Shown piece after piece: positions 1-8,486 of a stretch of DNA of 64,000 nucleotides. The position numbers were made by a program, and so were the translations under genes. A model generated the notes under the pieces. That model saw only the letters and a program-made list of their open reading frames with translations, did no database searches and was not told where the DNA came from. The stretch lies in assembly GCF_003443615.1 (NCBI RefSeq), contig NZ_CP031967.1, positions 310,001 through 374,000 on the forward strand. Direction: 5' to 3'. Every line of letters begins with the position of its first letter. Position 1 is the first letter of the stretch. Source of the DNA: Alteromonas sp. BL110. Lineage in GTDB: Bacteria; Pseudomonadota; Gammaproteobacteria; Enterobacterales; Alteromonadaceae.

Positions 1-1377
1 ATTGATGCCAGTGCGACTCATCTGCTCAATGAAAATGCAAAATTTTGGGTGGTCGCCCCCCGTATTAGTTTCTCGGAAGTATCTGGGCTCAATACCCTTT
101 TATCTGGTAGTTACATTGCCATGTCGGCTGACGACAAAGGCAAAGAACAGCTGCACTTCACTGCGCTTGAGCGCCCACCGGTTACGCCGCCCGGCACCCC
201 AGGTCTTCACGTTATGCTAAAAAGCGACGACGAATTTGCTTATAAACCTGGCGACCCCATCATTTATAAGGGCTTTAAAGTTGGTGAGTTTGAAGATGCC
301 ACATTTAACATTGAAGAGCGTGTCGTATATTACGATGCCTTTATTGAAGCGCCCTACCACAAGCTAATTACTAACACGACCCGCTTTTGGGACGTTAGTG
401 GCATAAAACTTCTGCTTGAATCAAATGGGGTCAGTGTAGAAACAGGAAGTTTAGAAACCTTATTAGCCAATGGCATTACCTTTGGCATTCCCGAAGGCGT
501 TCCAAAGGGAGAGCAAGTACTCGATAACGCCTTCTTCACTATTTATGGTGATAGTGCTTCTGCCTCAGATGCCCGTTATAAAGTCGCTGCTGAATATCTG
601 TTGCTTATCGATGAAAGTGTTAGGGGGCTGACTGTTGGAGCTCCCGTTGAATATCGGGGGATTGAAATCGGCAATGTCACTGCTATCAACTCCTTCCCTG
701 CTGTTGAAGGCAGCATTTTAGAAAGAGACTACCCTATTCCAGTGCTTATTAACATCTACCCGGGGAAAGCGCGACAACCCGATACCGAAGAAGGGCTAAA
801 TGCCATCAAGCAGACCATCCGAAACTGGTTACACCGCGATCTTAGGGCTTCACTTCGCATGGGCAATGTTTTGACCGGCGGTTTGTACGTAGATTTGCAG
901 CATATTCCTGACGCTGACGCCAGCAACGAAATTGCCGTTATAAACGGTTATGAAGTAATTCCTACTGTCAGTAACGAGTTTACTCAGTTAACGCAAAAAG
1001 CTGATGCGATCCTAGATAAAATTAATCAATTGCCACTTAAACAAATGGTAGAGAATGTACAACTAGCTGTTGAAGATATGCGACTAGCGGCAGAATCAGT
1101 AGAAACAGCCAGTGACGACTTCGATTTGCTTATTGCCGACATCGATGCCAAGGCCCTTAACAGCAACCTTAATCAGGTTCTGGTTAGCCTCGATAGCCTA
1201 CTGAAGAATTACAGTGAGGGCGGATTTAATCAATCTGAAATTAAAGAAACCGTCGATGCCTTACAAGAAACCATGCGAAATATTCAGCCGTTACTGTTGA
1301 AATTAAATCAGTCTCCTAACAGCTTGATATTTTCAAAGGATAGCGAGGCTGATATTCAGCCAAAGGCAAGAAATTGA
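1..1377 (+). CDS. pqiB: PqiB intermembrane transport protein, 3' part (5' end outside window)
   Basis: The frame is open from base 1 without a start, so the gene begins upstream. PqiB is an inner-membrane-anchored MCE protein whose stacked MCE domains and C-terminal helices form a tunnel for lipids between inner and outer membrane. The visible part holds the end of one MCE domain (residues FWVVAPRIS near the left edge) and two further MCE domains, one after PGTPGLHV and one around GLTVGAPVEYRGIEIG. A long helical C-terminus follows (ADAILDKINQLPLKQM onward), as expected for the needle. Several MCE domains plus a helical tail fit PqiB better than the single-domain MlaD. The next gene is a pqiC-type lipoprotein. 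The family call is firm; the length cannot be judged. Confidence 0.9.
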   Translation: MDASATHLLNENAKFWVVAPRISFSEVSGLNTLLSGSYIAMSADDKGKEQLHFTALERPPVTPPGTPGLHVMLKSDDEFAYKPGDPIIYKGFKVGEFEDATFNIEERVVYYDAFIEAPYHKLITNTTRFWDVSGIKLLLESNGVSVETGSLETLLANGITFGIPEGVPKGEQVLDNAFFTIYGDSASASDARYKVAAEYLLLIDESVRGLTVGAPVEYRGIEIGNVTAINSFPAVEGSILERDYPIPVLINIYPGKARQPDTEEGLNAIKQTIRNWLHRDLRASLRMGNVLTGGLYVDLQHIPDADASNEIAVINGYEVIPTVSNEFTQLTQKADAILDKINQLPLKQMVENVQLAVEDMRLAAESVETASDDFDLLIADIDAKALNSNLNQVLVSLDSLLKNYSEGGFNQSEIKETVDALQETMRNIQPLLLKLNQSPNSLIFSKDSEADIQPKARN

Positions 1378-1471
1378 TGTATCTACTTAGAATAATCCCC
1401 GACAAGAATTGTATAGAAAATATTCAATCTGGCGCAAATAATGAATAATGAACAAGCTGTAGTTTGACGAG

Positions 1472-1501
1472 ATATGCCTTAATTCGACTAATTAGGCATA
1501 T
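1472..1501. repeat. 30-bp near-perfect inverted repeat between pqiB and pqiC
   Basis: ATATGCC at the left edge pairs with GGCATAT at the right edge, and the inner TTAATT/AATTA halves continue the stem to about 12 bp with one bulged T around a loop of about 5 bases. No run of T follows directly, so it is not a clean terminator. It lies in the 213-bp gap before pqiC and could be a regulator site or an mRNA hairpin. The symmetry is seen; the function is inferred. Confidence 0.4.
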
Positions 1502-1590
1502 ACCCTAAGCTTTATTTTTGGAAAGATTGTAAAACCTACCCAACATTCAAGGTAGCGTACCCGTAAACAGGGGTGAAAGGATTAAATTAT

Positions 1591-2202
1591 ATGATAATGC
1601 AGGTTAAGACTTTTTCTTTCAATAAGGGGAATGCCCCCCTTAAAATCACTATTTTAGCCGTATTTTTTTCTTTTTTATCTGCGTGCAGTAGCGCGCCTAA
1701 CGCGTTGACCTATTATCTACTTCATTCCACGAGTGATACTTCAGTTTTGCATAGCGAGGCGAAGCAAATAGCGGTTTTAGATAAAGTAACATTACCAGAG
1801 TATTTAAAACATAGAGGTTTGGTGTATCAAACGAGCGACACTAATCTTCACATTTCTACCAGTCATTTATGGGCAGAGCCTGTAGACGAAGGGCTGACTA
1901 AAGCGCTCACTAGTGCTTTGGGTTTAAATAATGTAGCACTTGTTCGTCCCGACCATTATGCTAGTGAAGGGGCGTTGCATATATCGTTATACATTAACGA
2001 TTTTGTCAGTACATACGAAGGCGAAGTGATATTTTCAGGACAATACGCCATTACGCGTACGTCAGAAGAAGCCAGCATCCATCCATTTATGTTCAAGGCC
2101 GTGCTTAGTAATGATGGCTTTGCATCTAGCATAAAAGCCATGAGGTCAGCTATCGAAAAACTGGCTAAGGACATTAACACAACGATGAACCCGCAAACCT
2201 AA
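1591..2202 (+). CDS. pqiC: PqiC-family outer-membrane lipoprotein
   Basis: A small lipoprotein of about 203 residues. After a basic N-terminus and hydrophobic stretch comes a lipobox (LSAC, then SSAP), predicting cleavage and lipidation at the Cys. The body fits the ABC-type transport auxiliary lipoprotein family (PqiC/YmbA): the TYYLLHS strand after the lipobox, and a central stretch around LWAEPVDEGLTKAL. In the Pqi system the lipoprotein is the outer-membrane partner of the PqiB tunnel. The frame opens at a GTG at 1573, but ATG 1591 is preferred because a purine-rich AAAGGA lies upstream at usable spacing; ATG 1597 is also possible. The 213-bp gap after pqiB is wide for an operon and holds an inverted repeat, so a separate promoter is possible. 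Confidence 0.85.
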   Translation: MIMQVKTFSFNKGNAPLKITILAVFFSFLSACSSAPNALTYYLLHSTSDTSVLHSEAKQIAVLDKVTLPEYLKHRGLVYQTSDTNLHISTSHLWAEPVDEGLTKALTSALGLNNVALVRPDHYASEGALHISLYINDFVSTYEGEVIFSGQYAITRTSEEASIHPFMFKAVLSNDGFASSIKAMRSAIEKLAKDINTTMNPQT

Positions 2203-2204
2203 TC

Positions 2205-3338
2205 ATGTTCGGTAGGTTAAAGCAATACGTATTCAGTGGCGTAAAAAACCACCATAAAGACGAGACTAATAGGCGTATTATTGTGCTCAACCTGTTTGCG
2301 GCCGTTGGTATGTCTATTACATTTTTGCTTGGTACTCGCGCCTTTATCGACGCGGAATATTCACTTTCTACAACACTTTATATCGCAAGTGTGGTCTTCG
2401 CCACATCGCAACAATTGCAAGTACGCTTCTCGACAGCTCGCGCTCGTACATGGTCTATTACCCTGCTCATCAGCTGTTTGATGGTACTGACATTACTATT
2501 GATTATTACGGGTGGTAAGGACAACACGGGCCCACTGTGGATGTACCTTGTTCCACCTGTCACTATGTTTTTCGCTGGATTTGTTGGTGGACTACTGGCA
2601 CTTATCGCCTTTACCATCACCTGTGCAATATTTCTGTTTGGGTTTAACGATGCAGCCTTTGTTGCCGACTACACCTATGCGTTTAAAACCCGCCTACTCT
2701 ACTCATTTTTAACCGTATCTTTTTTATCTGCTTTTTACGAATATAGCAGGCAGAAAAGTTACGACACCGCACTCTATCTCAGTGAACAGTTTGAAAGGCA
2801 AGCAAAGCACGACCATTTAACAAATTTGTTGAATCGACGTGGTGCCCAGCAGTGTCTAGACAGAGAGTACGCGAGAATGCTCCGCAGTAAACGCCCTTTC
2901 TCTGTTGCCATCGCCGATGTAGATAGATTCAAAAGCATAAACGATACGCTCGGTCACGAACAAGGCGACGAGGTGCTTCGACAGATCGCTAAGATATTTA
3001 GCTCTCGGCTTCGCGGGCAAGATATACTCGCGCGTTGGGGAGGTGAAGAATTTATGTTTATCTTTGCCGATACTAACGAAGCCGGTGCGGTGAAGGCATT
3101 AGAAAGTATAAAAGAAGTACTCAATAAAGCCCCATTAGATATAAATAGTAAGCAAATTCATGTTACTAGTAGCTTTGGCGTAAGTGAAGTCAGCGCTGAT
3201 ATGGATACCTCAAGCGCTATACGTCGTGCAGATCAAGCGCTCTATTTCGCAAAAGATACCGGGCGCAACCGTGTTTGTGCCTCTTCATCTATAAGCCCGT
3301 CACCTTTATCTAGCTCTACGCTTTTAAAAGAAGAGTAA
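2205..3338 (+). CDS. Membrane-bound diguanylate cyclase (GGDEF domain)
   Basis: A 377-residue protein making c-di-GMP from two GTP. The first 180 or so residues hold about five to six hydrophobic segments (for example 25-45, 82-102, 108-145 and 163-180) and no soluble sensor domain I recognise. The C-terminal GGDEF domain carries GGEEF at residues 279-283 and a product-inhibition site RGQD at 270-273, exactly five residues before it, so both catalysis and feedback inhibition look intact. DHLTNLLNRRG marks the domain start. The gene begins two bases after the pqiC stop, so it may be co-transcribed, though a link to lipid transport is not shown. The start follows directly from this spacing. Confidence 0.93.
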   Translation: MFGRLKQYVFSGVKNHHKDETNRRIIVLNLFAAVGMSITFLLGTRAFIDAEYSLSTTLYIASVVFATSQQLQVRFSTARARTWSITLLISCLMVLTLLLIITGGKDNTGPLWMYLVPPVTMFFAGFVGGLLALIAFTITCAIFLFGFNDAAFVADYTYAFKTRLLYSFLTVSFLSAFYEYSRQKSYDTALYLSEQFERQAKHDHLTNLLNRRGAQQCLDREYARMLRSKRPFSVAIADVDRFKSINDTLGHEQGDEVLRQIAKIFSSRLRGQDILARWGGEEFMFIFADTNEAGAVKALESIKEVLNKAPLDINSKQIHVTSSFGVSEVSADMDTSSAIRRADQALYFAKDTGRNRVCASSSISPSPLSSSTLLKEE

Positions 3339-3457
3339 TCAATAATTTTGTGTCCTTTACACAAAATTGACTCATGTTTCGTTACATTTGCGCTGTATTC
3401 CTGAAACACTTTAGCGCTACACTATGTAAAGTATTCGCTATAAAAGTAGATCTAGCC

Positions 3458-4606
3458 ATGAAATGGATGAAAGTTGCATTACCTATTGGTGTCTTACTAG
3501 TAGGCTATTTAGGTATGAAAGGAATCGAAGCTTCTGCTTCCGACAGCGCTATTACCGAAGAGGTAGATACTCGCCCAACCGTTACTATTGAAGCGTTATC
3601 GCCAGAGGATGTACGCGTGCAACTGACCTCTTATGGCGAAATCATGCCACTTGAGAGCACAAATCTTGCTGCGCAAGTATCGGGTGAAGTTGAGAGATGG
3701 AACCCCAAGTTTGTAAGCGGTGGTTTAGTCAGACGTGGTGAAACACTGTTTGAAATAGAAGCCGATGCCTATGAAGCGGCCCTATTGTTAGCAGAGGCAA
3801 ACCTTGCCAGCGCTCAAGCACAACTTATTCAAGAAGAGGCGCAGGCAGAAGTGGCCGCCAAAGAGGCGAAAACAATGCCAAACGCACGGGTAACCGACCT
3901 ATACCTTCGCAAGCCTCAAGTTATGAGCGCAAAGGCTGGCGTTAAATCGGCCGAAGCGCAGCTCAAAATAGCAAAGCGTGACTTAGATAACTGCAAGGTG
4001 AAAGCGCCTTATGATGCACTTATCGTATCAAGAGACATCAGCACAGGTGACTACGTTACCCAGGGCTCCCCAGTTGCGGTTCTCAATAATATAGAGTATG
4101 CCGAAGTCACTTTCCCTATTGCCGGTTTCGACCGTATTTTTCTTTCGGATAAAACCATAGGAAGCGAAATTGCGATAGAAGTCGACGACATACAGGGCGC
4201 TACCGTTAAGGGTACCATTCACAGGGATACAGGTGTAGTAGATACCACCACGCGTATGAGTTATTTCGTAGCCCGTATTGAAGACCCCTACGCGATTAAC
4301 TCCTCAAAACCTATTGTTAAATTTGGCTCATATAGCACTATAGCTTTTGAAGGGAAAACGCTAAGCGACGTATACCGTGTACCACAGGAATTGATAAATA
4401 ACCGCCTGCTGTGGACCCTTGATGATGAAGACAGATTGAAATCTCATAAAGTGAAGGTTGTACGTGAGGAGAACGGCGACTTCCTTATACAAGGTGAATT
4501 CAACGCGAAAAAAGTGGTAATGAGTCTGCCTGAATACCCGCAAAACGGCATGCCGGTTAAGGTTATTGAGACTACGACTGAAATTGTGACAGCGCAAGCT
4601 AATTAA
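3458..4606 (+). CDS. RND efflux periplasmic adaptor (membrane fusion protein)
   Basis: An HlyD/AcrA-type adaptor of about 382 residues that would bridge the inner-membrane pump encoded next to an outer-membrane channel. Seen: an N-terminal hydrophobic anchor, a lipoyl-like half (SGEVERWNPKFVSGGLV), an alpha-helical hairpin rich in Ala/Gln/Glu, the returning lipoyl half (KVKAPYDALIVS) and a beta-barrel region. ATG 3458 (MKWMKV) is preferred over the upstream ATG 3374, because it puts the hydrophobic anchor at the N-terminus; the upstream extension looks like non-coding sequence. It ends 9 bases before the pump gene, whose ribosome-binding site overlaps this gap. The substrate is not predictable from sequence. 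Confidence 0.9.
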   Translation: MKWMKVALPIGVLLVGYLGMKGIEASASDSAITEEVDTRPTVTIEALSPEDVRVQLTSYGEIMPLESTNLAAQVSGEVERWNPKFVSGGLVRRGETLFEIEADAYEAALLLAEANLASAQAQLIQEEAQAEVAAKEAKTMPNARVTDLYLRKPQVMSAKAGVKSAEAQLKIAKRDLDNCKVKAPYDALIVSRDISTGDYVTQGSPVAVLNNIEYAEVTFPIAGFDRIFLSDKTIGSEIAIEVDDIQGATVKGTIHRDTGVVDTTTRMSYFVARIEDPYAINSSKPIVKFGSYSTIAFEGKTLSDVYRVPQELINNRLLWTLDDEDRLKSHKVKVVREENGDFLIQGEFNAKKVVMSLPEYPQNGMPVKVIETTTEIVTAQAN

Positions 4607-4615
4607 GGAGCTGTC

Positions 4616-7600
4616 ATGGAAAATCATAACAATACGCAAAGCGGCATTATTTCTTGGTTTGCAAGAAACTCTGTAGCAGCCAACCTTCTGATGTTCTTCA
4701 TTATTGTCATGGGGGTAGCCAGCTACTTTACTATTCAGCGTCAGATGTTTCCTAACATCGAAATTAATTATATTACCGTTGAAGCCAACTACCCTGGCGC
4801 TTCTCCTCAAGAAATTGAAGAAAGTATCTTCATCAAAGTTGAGGAAGCGGTAAAAGACATCACTGAAATTAAACGTACCGTATCTAGAGCATTTCGCGGC
4901 GGCGGTGCAGTCACCTTGGAAATTGATACAAAAGCTGAACTGACTGACGTTCTAGACAAAGTCAAACTTCGCGTAGACAGCATTGCTACCTTCCCTGCGG
5001 GTATGGAGCCTGTTAATGTTTCGCAAGTAGAGTTCCAGCAGCAAGTTATCGAAATGCCCATTGTTGGCGACCTACCTTTATCTGAACTGAAAGTGCTGGC
5101 TAAAGAAGTCGAAGACGAACTACTGCAACTTGGTTCTATTTCGTTAGTGGAGGCCAATACGCCCGATGATGAAATTGCCATTGAAATTAAGCCCGATACG
5201 CTGAGAAAGTACGGTTTGACTATTGCCGATGTTACACAGGCCATTAATAGTTATTCAGCAAATATCTCTGCAGGCCAGCTAAGAACTAATTCAGGGATAG
5301 TGTCAGTTCGAGTTGAAAATCAATACTACAGCGGCGACGAGTTCAAACAAATCCCAATTAAAATTGGCGCTGGCGGCGCGAAAGTAACCTTAGGTGATGT
5401 TGCCTATATCAACGATGGGTTCGTTGAAGGTGAACGTTACTTTAAGTACAACGGCATGAACGCCATCTACATCGCTGTGAAAGCCACTAAAACACAGAAC
5501 ACGATTCCCGTTGCAGAAACGGTTAAAACCTATATAGAACAGAAAAACGAAAACCTTCCTCAGGGCGTTAGTTTAGAAGTTTTAGTAGATATGACCTACT
5601 ACCTTAACGCACGCCTAGACATGATGTTATCGAACCTTGTTCAAGGGTCTGTACTCGTTGCGATTATGCTTACCCTTTTCTTACGTTTCCGACTGGCACT
5701 GTGGGTAATGGTCGGCCTGCCAGTGTGTTTCTTAGGTGCTATGATGCTTATGCCTGTTTTCGGGGTGAGTATTAATATTCTTTCGCTCTTTGCGTTCATT
5801 ATGGTGCTGGGCATTGTGGTCGATGATGCAATCGTTATTGGTGAAAGCGCCTATACCGAAATTGAGAGCAAAGGCGGCGGCGTTGATAACGTGGTTCGCG
5901 GTGCAAAGCGCGTTGCGACACCCGCAACATTTGGCGTACTCACTACCATCGCGGTATTTGCCCCATTTACACTGAGCAGTGGCCCTGAAGGTGCATTTTT
6001 CTATAATATCGCTGTGGTAGTTATTTTGTGCTTGGCTTTTAGTTTGATTGAGTCAAAACTAATCTTGCCAGCGCATTTAGCTCACACTAAGTTCTCTCCA
6101 GTACGACAAGACAGCTGGCGTGCACGCTTTAACAAAGGCTTCTTTGCATTTGTTAATGGCCCATACAAACGCACAGTTACAAAAGCGATTGAATGGCGCT
6201 GGGCAGTACTTATGATGTTCGTGGCTATGCTAATGCTAAGCTTGGGGCTGATTGGGGCAAACTACGTGCGTATGGTACCAAACCCTAAAGTGCCGCACGA
6301 CTTCCCTAGCGTAAAAATAGAGATGAACGAAAACGTCTCTGACCTTGCTACTATAAATGCGCTTAAAATTGTTGAGCAAACCATTCTCGATGTAGAAGAA
6401 CAAATCATTGATGAATTTGGTCAAGGCATGATCCGTGATCGCCTCGCCTTTAACGAAGACAGCAATGAAGGGCGTATACTCACGCCACTGGTTAACGAAG
6501 AAGACCGTCCTATCGATACCTTTGAGCTTGCACGTCGCTGGCGTGAAGCTATCCCTGAAATTTCGGGCATGAAGTCGTTTACCGTTATTGACGATGTAAA
6601 CGGTGACGGTGATGACGGCGAATTCGGCTACTTATTATTTGGTCCAGACATCAACACGCTAAACGCTGCGGGCCTTAAGTTCATTGAAATGCTGCAGCAG
6701 CAAGAAGGCTTATTTGATGTGAGCTCGACTATCGACCCGCCAAGCAAAGAAGTGCAAATGACGTTACTTCCGGTTGCCTACGATTTGGAATTAACTCTTT
6801 CTAATATCGCCTCGCAGGTTGGCGCAGGTTTTTACGGCGGCGAAGCACAACGTGTTATTCGAAACGGCGAAGAAGTTAAGGTTATGGTTCGCTACCCTGA
6901 ACTCACCCGCGAGCGCTTTGCTGACTTGAAATACTCTTTAATCAAAACGCCTAATGGCCAAGAAGTGATGCTTGGTGACGTGGTCGCATTAGAAGAAAAG
7001 CCGGGTATTAGCTACATTCGCCGAGAAGGTGGTTACCGCAGTGTTTATATCTGGGGCAACATTGATGAAGAAAAAGTTGAACCTAATGAAGTCGTCACAG
7101 AAATTCAGGACAAATTGCTCCCTCAACTTAAAGAGTCGTTCCCATCTGTGATGACTGAGCTTGGCGGCGATATTGAAGAGCAGCAAGCGCAACAAAACGA
7201 GCAAATACTCTTCTTCCTAGCGGCCATGATCATGGTGTATATCCTTTTAGCTGTACCGCTAAAAAGTTATGGGCAACCACTTATTATTATGTCGGTTATT
7301 CCATTTAGCTTTACAGGTGCAGTGTTCGGTCACTTTGTACTAGGCTTAGATTTATCAATGATGTCTAACTTTGGCCTTATTGCAGCAGCCGGGGTTGTTA
7401 TCAACGACTCGCTAGTTATGACTGATTTTGTGAATCAGCGCCGTGCACAAGGCTACAGTATAAAAGAGGCGGTAACTGAGGCCGGTACCGCGCGCTTTAG
7501 GGCAATTACATTAACCTCTATCACCACTTTTGTGGGCGTATTGCCAATTATGTTTGAGACTAGTCTACAGGCAGCATTTGTAGTGCCCATGGCGGCAGCG

Positions 7601-7795
7601 CTTGGCTTTGCAGTGCTTTATGCCACTTTGGTAACTCTCATTTTGGTACCTTGTTTGTACTTGATACTGCTAGATTTGCGTGGTCCTTTCTCCTACATAA
7701 AAGGGTTAATTTTTCGCAGGAAGTCAAGCGTTGGGGTCGTAAGTAGTAGTGCAAGTGAAACATATACAACTGAGCCTTCGAGTTCTGCTAAATAG
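4616..7795 (+). CDS. RND efflux transporter, inner-membrane pump subunit
   Basis: A 1059-residue AcrB/HAE1-like proton-driven exporter. Length and layout match the family: TM1 at residues 20-38, a large periplasmic loop, a block of TM segments in the middle with VVDDAIVIGE (the charged Asp pair of the proton relay in TM4), a second periplasmic loop and a final TM block from about residue 865. PGASPQEIEE and QVEFQQQ are typical porter-domain stretches. A strong AAGGAG lies 6 bases before ATG. It pairs with the adaptor just upstream; no outer-membrane channel gene is present, so a shared TolC is presumed. A terminator follows at 7856-7882. Confidence 0.93.
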   Translation: MENHNNTQSGIISWFARNSVAANLLMFFIIVMGVASYFTIQRQMFPNIEINYITVEANYPGASPQEIEESIFIKVEEAVKDITEIKRTVSRAFRGGGAVTLEIDTKAELTDVLDKVKLRVDSIATFPAGMEPVNVSQVEFQQQVIEMPIVGDLPLSELKVLAKEVEDELLQLGSISLVEANTPDDEIAIEIKPDTLRKYGLTIADVTQAINSYSANISAGQLRTNSGIVSVRVENQYYSGDEFKQIPIKIGAGGAKVTLGDVAYINDGFVEGERYFKYNGMNAIYIAVKATKTQNTIPVAETVKTYIEQKNENLPQGVSLEVLVDMTYYLNARLDMMLSNLVQGSVLVAIMLTLFLRFRLALWVMVGLPVCFLGAMMLMPVFGVSINILSLFAFIMVLGIVVDDAIVIGESAYTEIESKGGGVDNVVRGAKRVATPATFGVLTTIAVFAPFTLSSGPEGAFFYNIAVVVILCLAFSLIESKLILPAHLAHTKFSPVRQDSWRARFNKGFFAFVNGPYKRTVTKAIEWRWAVLMMFVAMLMLSLGLIGANYVRMVPNPKVPHDFPSVKIEMNENVSDLATINALKIVEQTILDVEEQIIDEFGQGMIRDRLAFNEDSNEGRILTPLVNEEDRPIDTFELARRWREAIPEISGMKSFTVIDDVNGDGDDGEFGYLLFGPDINTLNAAGLKFIEMLQQQEGLFDVSSTIDPPSKEVQMTLLPVAYDLELTLSNIASQVGAGFYGGEAQRVIRNGEEVKVMVRYPELTRERFADLKYSLIKTPNGQEVMLGDVVALEEKPGISYIRREGGYRSVYIWGNIDEEKVEPNEVVTEIQDKLLPQLKESFPSVMTELGGDIEEQQAQQNEQILFFLAAMIMVYILLAVPLKSYGQPLIIMSVIPFSFTGAVFGHFVLGLDLSMMSNFGLIAAAGVVINDSLVMTDFVNQRRAQGYSIKEAVTEAGTARFRAITLTSITTFVGVLPIMFETSLQAAFVVPMAAALGFAVLYATLVTLILVPCLYLILLDLRGPFSYIKGLIFRRKSSVGVVSSSASETYTTEPSSSAK

Positions 7796-7855
7796 CGGCT
7801 AGTACTGACTATGTAGCCACCACAACTACGTGTTATAAACGCACTTTACTTTTAA

Positions 7856-7882
7856 AAATGAGCCTGCAAGGCTCATTTTTTT
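7856..7882 (+). terminator. Rho-independent terminator after the RND operon
   Basis: AATGAGCC and GGCTCATT form an 8-bp stem around a TGCAA loop, followed by a run of T. It sits 60 bases after the pump stop codon and just before the acetyltransferase gene. Confidence 0.85.
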
Positions 7883-7906
7883 CGAGCATATTGAAAGGAA
7901 AAGGCT

Positions 7907-8395
7907 ATGGAAAACGCAATTTCAATAAGACCAGCAACGCCTGGCGATATTTCGCAAATTCGTCAGTTCATTCTAGAACTTGCCATATATGAAAAGGCTG
8001 AGCATGAAGTAGAAGCCTCTGAAGAAGCGCTTTTAAAGACACTATTTGGCGAAGGTGCCACCGCGCATTGTGTTATTTGCGAAAATAATGAGGCTCCCAT
8101 TGGCTTTGCCGTGTACTTCTTTAATTATTCCACTTGGCAAGGTCGCAACGGGCTTTATCTTGAAGATCTTTATGTTTCGCCGAAATCTCGTGGCCTAGGT
8201 GCGGGTAAAGCGCTGCTACAACATTTAGCAAAAACAGCGGTAGAAAACGACTGCGGCCGTTTTGAGTGGAGTGTTTTAGATTGGAATAAACCCGCTATCG
8301 ATTTTTATGAGTCTCTTGGCGCTAAACCCAAGAGTGAATGGCTAGGCTATCGCATGGATGGACAGACACTTATCGACTTCGCAAAACAGGGTTAA
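7907..8395 (+). CDS. GNAT N-acetyltransferase (diamine acetyltransferase-like)
   Basis: A 162-residue GNAT-fold enzyme transferring acetyl from acetyl-CoA to an amine. The acetyl-CoA loop is visible as SPKSRGLGAGKALL at about residues 93-106, preceded by LYLEDLYV on strand beta-4. The start (ISIRPATPGDISQI) and the tail (WNKPAIDFYESLGA) match the polyamine acetyltransferase (SAT1-like) branch, in which YLEDLYV and a WNxPAIxFY motif are common. The substrate is therefore probably a polyamine or small amine, which is inference. The gene stands alone between two terminators; AAAGGAAAAGG before ATG serves as ribosome-binding site. Confidence 0.88.
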   Translation: MENAISIRPATPGDISQIRQFILELAIYEKAEHEVEASEEALLKTLFGEGATAHCVICENNEAPIGFAVYFFNYSTWQGRNGLYLEDLYVSPKSRGLGAGKALLQHLAKTAVENDCGRFEWSVLDWNKPAIDFYESLGAKPKSEWLGYRMDGQTLIDFAKQG

Positions 8396-8428
8396 CGCTG
8401 ACTCGTTACAGTTTGCCTGCAAAATAAA

Positions 8429-8455
8429 AAAGCCATTCGCTTTCACGAATGGCTT
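8429..8455. terminator. Bidirectional terminator between convergent genes
   Basis: AAAGCCATTCG and CGAATGGCTTT form an 11-bp stem, with an A run on the left and T-rich sequence on the right. It serves the acetyltransferase (plus strand) and the TonB receptor (minus strand). Confidence 0.85.
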
Positions 8456-8486
8456 TCAAGTTCTTTGGATAATCTTTCAGTTTTAC

